From positions 29,366,693 through 29,430,692 of the forward strand of contig OX388329.1 in NCBI GenBank assembly GCA_947579605.1: 64,000 bases of DNA, given 5' to 3'. Shown piece by piece: positions 59,081-64,000 of the stretch (its first letter is position 1; each line of letters starts with the position of its first letter). A program made the translations under genes and the position numbers. The stretch comes from Athripsodes cinereus (Eukaryota; Arthropoda; Insecta; Trichoptera; Leptoceridae). Below the pieces are notes generated by a model, which saw only the letters and a list, made by a program, of their open reading frames with translations, ran no database searches and was not told the origin of the DNA.

Positions 59081-59340
59081 AGAAACAATCAATGTTAACA
59101 TTTCCACCTAAATGTGCAGAATTTCGCTACATTTTAATACAAAACAATCTCTATCAAATGTTGAACTCTAGTGTCAATTTCACATCAGCGAAGACGTCAA
59201 TCAGTTGAACAGGCCGTATGTTTTGCTGTATTTGTCAAATGTTTTAATTTAACCTTTAACTTTTTATCACACCTTCGCAATGTACGAGTGAAAATTGAAC
59301 GTAGGTATGTAATATTCAGAATACCATTTACAATACTTAC

Positions 59341-59451
59341 ATAGATGATAATGAAGCAGTTTTTGTAGCCGCATTCTTTGAAAGTTCTGAACGTCCCTCC
59401 GCGATAGTCTTTGATTTTGATCTCCTGCATGGAGCGCACCTCTTTCATCAT
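59341..59451 (-). CDS. Candidate first coding exon of an unidentified gene
   Basis: On the minus strand ATG at 59451 (ACCCAAATGATG) opens 37 codons, from MMKEVRSMQEIKIKDYRGGT to NCFIIIY, then a consensus donor GTAAGTATTG in phase 0. The segment is GC-richer than its flanks. The C-terminal CFIII suggests the start of a membrane segment or a buried strand. Read through, the frame gives 84 residues. I do not recognise it. Its exit phase would also fit the SCaMC exon at 21313, but 38 kb and many insertions separate them, so a link is only a possibility. Confidence 0.38.
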
Positions 59452-59454
59452 TTG

Positions 59455-60870
59455 GGTTTATATCAATATTTAACGTAAATAAAACAAGTCTTAAGTCTTG
59501 AGGAACTCAAACTTTTTAATTACAATTACGTTCTATTAGCTAAAAATAAACAATAAACGTTGAAAGAAGAACGAAATCTTTATTTATCTTTTAAACAGTT
59601 CCACCACTACGCTTTATAACAAAAGAATTAAGCTTTCTTTCCAATGCACTCAATGAATGATTTGAAATAATTATAAGTACCATAAAACTGCGCAATATTG
59701 CGCTCAAGTATGTTCACTTATTTATAAGATGCACATCACTGTAATTGCAGAACTTTCTTCCGTTTCAATAATTTCTCTACTTAATGCCAAGGTTAGAAAT
59801 AGACAACTTTATGCGATTCCACACAATGCAACTTCGAGTGTCGACTTTGAAATCAACAACAGCGGCGGAAGTAACGGAAGATTTTTGAATTTTGCATTCG
59901 CGGAAATTTAGAATTGAATAATTGTATCAAAACATCACGGAAGTCAATTACAAAACTCGAGTAGGTACTAAAAGACTTTTGGAGGGAAGCGTAAAATATT
60001 ATTCGCAATCGCGATAGAGACAATAATATATTAAGAACACAAACGAAAAGCAATCGCTCAATTAAATTCCAATACATCCCGAGAGGGATCGTCTCACAGA
60101 GTTCTTAATTTAAACAGAGGGTGATTCATGACACGGGCGGTTGACACAACTAGACTGCAAGAAACGGAAGAGAAATAATGCTAGTTGCACATTGTGAATA
60201 ATGCATCTCATAAAATATAATATATATATATTAGATATATAACAATAAGGAAGTACGCTTACGACAATATTTTAATACAAAATAATCAACAATTGTTATA
60301 TTATTATCTATGTACCGAACCAATATTGTTAAATAGAGATTATCTTCAAACAAGTGCACCAGATAGTATTTCCTACTATGTAATTTATTTATTTATTTCC
60401 TACTATGTAATAATCATAATAATACCGATATATATTATTTTAAAGTCTTTTCTTGAGTCAGATACTCTATTCCAAACTGTACCAAGGGTCGGAATTGACG
60501 AAGAATAAAAACTTTGATAAAAATATGCTAAGTATTTCGATTATCAGAAATATACCTACCCAATCGTGCATTGGAACAGACGATACTAGAGAGGGTAATT
60601 CACATTAATGCATCTAACATTAACATCATTTTAAGCTCATGAGTGGCGAGTCGGGAGCTTTTCACCTTATTTATGACGTCAGTGGCGTATTTTTTCAAGT
60701 CATGGATTATTTAGCAGAAAAGCACTATCACCAATAACAAAAGTTGTTTGATTGGATGATGATAAACTTCATATAACGTGCACGGAATTTGTCAAGACAG
60801 TGGAATCCTAATTGTGATTATCTTTTGATTAGTATGCATTTATGTAACAAGACGTAAAATGAAAATTACT
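59455..60870. other. AT-rich stretch; upstream region of the 59.4-kb candidate exon
   Basis: TATATATATATTAGATATAT at 60222 and a duplicated TTCCTACTATGTAAT (60369, 60396) are the only repeats. No gene is recognised; the 60-codon plus-strand frame at 59729 is probably chance. Confidence 0.3.
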
Positions 60871-60874
60871 GATT

Positions 60875-61130
60875 TTGTGCAAGGTGTTGCAACTTTCTAA
60901 TGGAGATGGGCGGGACACATGGCTAGAAGGCCAGATGACAAGCGGTCTACATCTTGGAGACCACGAGCGGCAACCAGGAGCACAGAAAGACTACAGATGC
61001 GGTGGAGGGATGACAGTACATAACACGCTGGGCTCAACTGGATACAAACGGCGCAGAATCAAATGGCATGAACAGAAATGGAGGAGGACTTCGTTCAAGA
61101 GTGAACGGGAGTGAGTTAAGAAGAAGAATG
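60875..61130 (+). mobile_element. LINE ORF2 C-terminal remnant
   Basis: Reading frames give RWAGHMARRPDDKR, TRWAQLDTNGAESN and NGGGLRSRVNG, the typical end of insect non-LTR ORF2 (W-A-G-H-M/I-A-R at one side, W-R-D-D in the middle). A frameshift lies between the first and second parts. It ends with GTTAAGAAGAAGAATG. Related tail: 17.8 kb. Confidence 0.75.
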
Positions 61131-61739
61131 TCAATTTGAGTCTCACTGGATCAGATTGGTCAAAATTTGTAACGGTCCCAATAAAAATTTTAGTAGAAGT
61201 GTATTGAAGTATTTGCCAAAGTCACTGACTAAATAATAATAGGCAAAGTCTGAAGAATCTTGCAGGCCGTGAATTGAGTTACCCTAATCTAACAATGGAC
61301 TAGAAGCCAACTTATGTACTATTAAAATGACCGCACATGTAATATAATAAACTAATTCTAATACGTATACAATTATAATAATAATGTGCGCAAACTTTAT
61401 TATCTACGCTTATAGAAGGCGACCGATGCATGGCCAAATGATGTGTCGCGATGCATTTTTATAATATTAATACAGTAGCGTATATAGTGTATAGGCAGAC
61501 AACTGATGATGATAAGGTTAGTGTGTGTAAGTATTCAATATTGCGAATGTCAATGGCGAACTTCCAATAGACGATTAGCAGTGGTATTAGAGGTGAAGAC
61601 TGCTGCAAAAAGAGAGAAACATGCAAAGAAGCGTGAAAAAGGAAATAAATATCTACACGAACAGTGAGAACGAGCTAAGAATGGAAAGTATTCGGTGTCG
61701 CATACAACGAAGAAGGTGATATTATACAAAATAAAATGC

Positions 61740-62220
61740 AATATACCCTAACGCCGTAACGCAAAGAGGACGGAACGCCATTTAGGTCTATTTTTACCTA
61801 TTTCCTTTGCTTCCTCCACACTCATAATTTTTTTGTACACGTAAGTCGATTACTCTTACTCAACACAGAGCCGTTCTTGAGATTTTCATCCATTTAATCA
61901 AGCCTCGTAGCTCTCGGATATTCAAACTTTCTCTCTTTGTCAGCGTTTCGTCATCAATTTGCTCCACATATCCAAACCATCGCAATTTATTTATAGGAAT
62001 TCTATCCACAACACTCCTCTAAACATGCAATATTTAACAACAATTTATCTTAGTGATTGCATCTCCACAGCATTTATTCGATATTCATCTGCCATCCTTT
62101 GCAAACAAACTTCCCAAAAACTGAAAAATAAATCGTCAATTTTTGGCTATGCTCGAGAGCGTTTTACGATAACGACTTCGAATATCATGTCAATTCACAC
62201 ATCACTTTTTAACAACAAAT
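61740..62220 (-). mobile_element. LINE family B copy, degraded
   Basis: On the minus strand AGAGGAGTGTTGTGGATAGA, AATTGCGATGGTTTGGATAT and TCAAGAACGGCTCTGTGTTG align with the family B copies at 36.3 and 40.6 kb. Small indels break every frame. Confidence 0.68.
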
Positions 62221-62589
62221 TGAGTCACCTCAAACACGAACAATATCTGAAAACGAGACGATAAAATATTCGTTTACTGGAAAACAGCCAAACAATTGTG
62301 GACAAATATGATTTGTTTTTGTTTACAAGTCTATAGTCTGGGATAAGATGAAAATATTATTTGTAAAATTTATATAACTATATGCCAAGAATGATGGCAG
62401 CTGCATTAAAATGGAATTCTATTAAAGTATTAAAAAAAACAGCTACTAGTGCTTCAATGTTCTCACTAGAACAGTTTTGTCCACTTTGGTTTATCTTTGT
62501 AGAATATTATAATAGAACAAGACTCCTACAAATGTTTTCATACATTAGGTCACAATCCATAAGATTGACTGCAACGAGTTTGTTTTTTT

Positions 62590-62825
62590 TTTCCCTCTAT
62601 TCCTTCCTATTTCCTGCTAGTCTCTTTAATTCTACGTGTGAGCTACAGCTCATGTCCTTCCTCACATGATTCATTTGGGTGTCTCTGGGTACGCCTCTAC
62701 CATTTCTGCCATCGGCCTTTCCTCCGCGATGGTGATGAGCAGACCTGGGTGTCTGATGTTTTGGCCAATCCTGTTTGCTCGTTGTTGGATGATCTTTCAT
62801 ATACATCAGACATTATGACATAAGT
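62590..62825 (-). mobile_element. LINE ORF2 C-terminal remnant
   Basis: The minus-strand frame 62806-62597 includes NHVRKDMSCSSHVELKRLAG and ends NRKE, the C-terminus of a non-LTR ORF2 of the same kind as 35.6 kb (AELKILAGG). It is followed by a GGAATAGAGGGAAAAAAAAA tail. Confidence 0.65.
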
Positions 62826-62829
62826 GGTA

Positions 62830-63655
62830 ATAAAACTTCACTTAAAAAAAAGGAATAATATTACATTATCTGAAACGTTGTGTATTACTTTTATTAGAAC
62901 AAAACATGATACGATTTTCACGTGCGTGTTAGATTTTTGTTTTTATATAACAGTGTCTGGTGTATTTTCCAAATATTAATGACCACTTTCTTATTCATCA
63001 ATGATAAACAATTTTGGATGACAGCGTCAAATTCACCCTTAAATGAATTGATGATTTTGGAACTATTTAGGGTAAAGTAATAAATAAACATTCGTCACTA
63101 GATTTTTTAGAAAAAAAAATAGTTTGTAGCCATATAGTAACAACATCCGCGTGGAGTATAACAATTTTCACTATGCAATTAACCAGCAATTAAAAAAAAT
63201 ACGATTCATTTTATATTTTGTCGACAAAATTCATTACCTAACAAAAAAATATATTTATAGCTAATTTTTTTCAATGTCGTAGTATAGAAGAATGATTTAC
63301 GTATTCCCAAATGTTAAAAATTAATCTTTAAACTGTCAGCATCGTCCACAATAGTAATCTGATTGAAAGATAATATACCTACTGTGTTTTGCTTCTCTCG
63401 ACTAGAGAGACATCGATGGAGTAAAGTCAAAACATTGCATAAAAGGGGGTATTTTAGCAAGCCAGCCTTTCGAGTTGTCCACTATGGCGTTTCCGGTATG
63501 GACAACATTAATTTGTTGAGGATGAGATTTAGGATAAATGGAAGTCTCCAGACTTCTGCGCTATCCGGGTGGTGGGTCTTCTTGGATGAGAAAATAAAAA
63601 CTGATCATTAATCGGCATCTTTGATCACATCCATGAATAAATAACATAACATAAC
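62830..63655. other. AT-rich stretch with one unassigned frame
   Basis: An 82-codon plus-strand frame (63363-63611) includes RWSKVKTLHKRGYFSKPAFR. It is GC-richer than its surroundings and may be a decayed transposon or gene fragment; I do not recognise it. Confidence 0.25.
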
Positions 63656-63889
63656 ATACATAGACATTTCACACAGATCGAGCTAGTCCCAAACTAAGAT
63701 GAATCTTGTATTATGGGTACTAACGCGACGATACACACATATACAATGCACTACACACATATACATGTAACACCCAGACCCAGGACAATTTGAAAAAGGT
63801 CATTCTTCACTTTGCCCTGGCCGGGAATCGAACCCGGGACCTCGTGACTCAAAGGCAAGAGCGTTACCTCCGCGCCACACCGGCCGACA
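63656..63889 (-). mobile_element. tRNA-derived SINE copy, type 1 (best preserved)
   Basis: On the minus strand the head is GTCGGCCGGTGTGGCGCGGA (63889 on), with AGGTAACGCTCTTGCCTTTG as the D-arm to anticodon region and the B-box GGTTCGATTCCC at 63834-63823. The body (TTTTTCAAATTGTCCTGGGT, CTGGGTGTTACATGTATATG) runs to AGATTCATCTTAGTTTGGGA and AAATGTCTATGT, followed by a (ATGTT)n tail (AACATAACATAACATAC on plus, 63640-63657). It is not a functional tRNA because the acceptor arm does not close. Confidence 0.88.
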
Positions 63890-64000
63890 AAATAAAATAT
63901 TGGTTGGAATCACGACAGCTATGAAAATAAATCAAAGTCTACAAAGTAATCTGATATTATAAGTGCGTGGTAGGCCTGATGGTAGGCCTTTGCGTGTATA

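Noticed and set aside
1..64000. CRISPR array, bacterial operons or phage genes
   Set aside because: No short repeats with unique spacers, no ribosome binding sites, no dense coding. The spliced mitochondrial carrier and the LINE/SINE content are eukaryotic. The 99-, 169- and 189-bp tandem repeats have no spacers.

Overview
The window looks like non-coding, repeat-rich nuclear DNA of an insect, most probably a moth or butterfly (Lepidoptera). The DNA is very AT-rich, has spliceosomal introns, and carries many 5'-truncated non-LTR retrotransposon tails. Two tail types support Lepidoptera from my knowledge of such genomes: the 'wording' around GTTCAGCAGTGGACAGGAAT near 32.0 kb, and the 'TTGGAAGAYATCGC...GCGATAAA' hairpin near 25.45 and 26.97 kb. 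No database search was possible, so the order is an inference.

One host gene is well supported: a mitochondrial solute carrier of the SCaMC (ATP-Mg/phosphate carrier, SLC25A23/24/25) type on the minus strand. Three clear coding exons lie at 21313-20091. A fourth candidate exon (23633-23544) begins with ATG, ends at a GT donor in phase 0 and would complete a 334-residue protein that lacks the family's usual EF-hand domain. Two further isolated candidate first coding exons lie at 52778-52897 (+) and 59451-59341 (-). I could not name either.

Layout. 1-3.1 kb: a DNA transposon with a frameshifted DDE-type transposase and repeated sub-terminal motifs. 3.6-8.3 kb: SINEs, a 1.3-kb fold-back repeat and LINE tails. 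8.3-20 kb: mostly AT-rich DNA without recognisable genes, with a SINE, a fold-back element and a nested pair of LINEs marked by an exact 13-bp target duplication at 15.5-15.9 kb. 20-24 kb: the carrier gene. 24-30.4 kb: fold-back elements, a 189-bp duplication and a Helitron-like element with a ~99-bp minisatellite. 30.8-39.4 kb: dispersed and tandem repeats, a hAT element and a LINE with its target duplication. 39.9-44.7 kb: inverted-repeat elements, another LINE with target duplication, a second Helitron-like end, and a non-autonomous hAT with an exact 8-bp duplication. 46-64 kb: a 96-bp perfect palindrome, a 33-bp perfect hairpin, further LINE and SINE copies.

The genes do not form a pathway. 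The more unusual signal is a recurring small hairpin module (T-G-A-N-G-A-T, a variable but self-complementary stem, then GAAA and usually ACGTT) seen in at least three unrelated-looking places and, in variant form, in two more. In the best copy it has the layout of a hammerhead ribozyme core, with one extra base. This is a structural hypothesis, not a demonstrated ribozyme.
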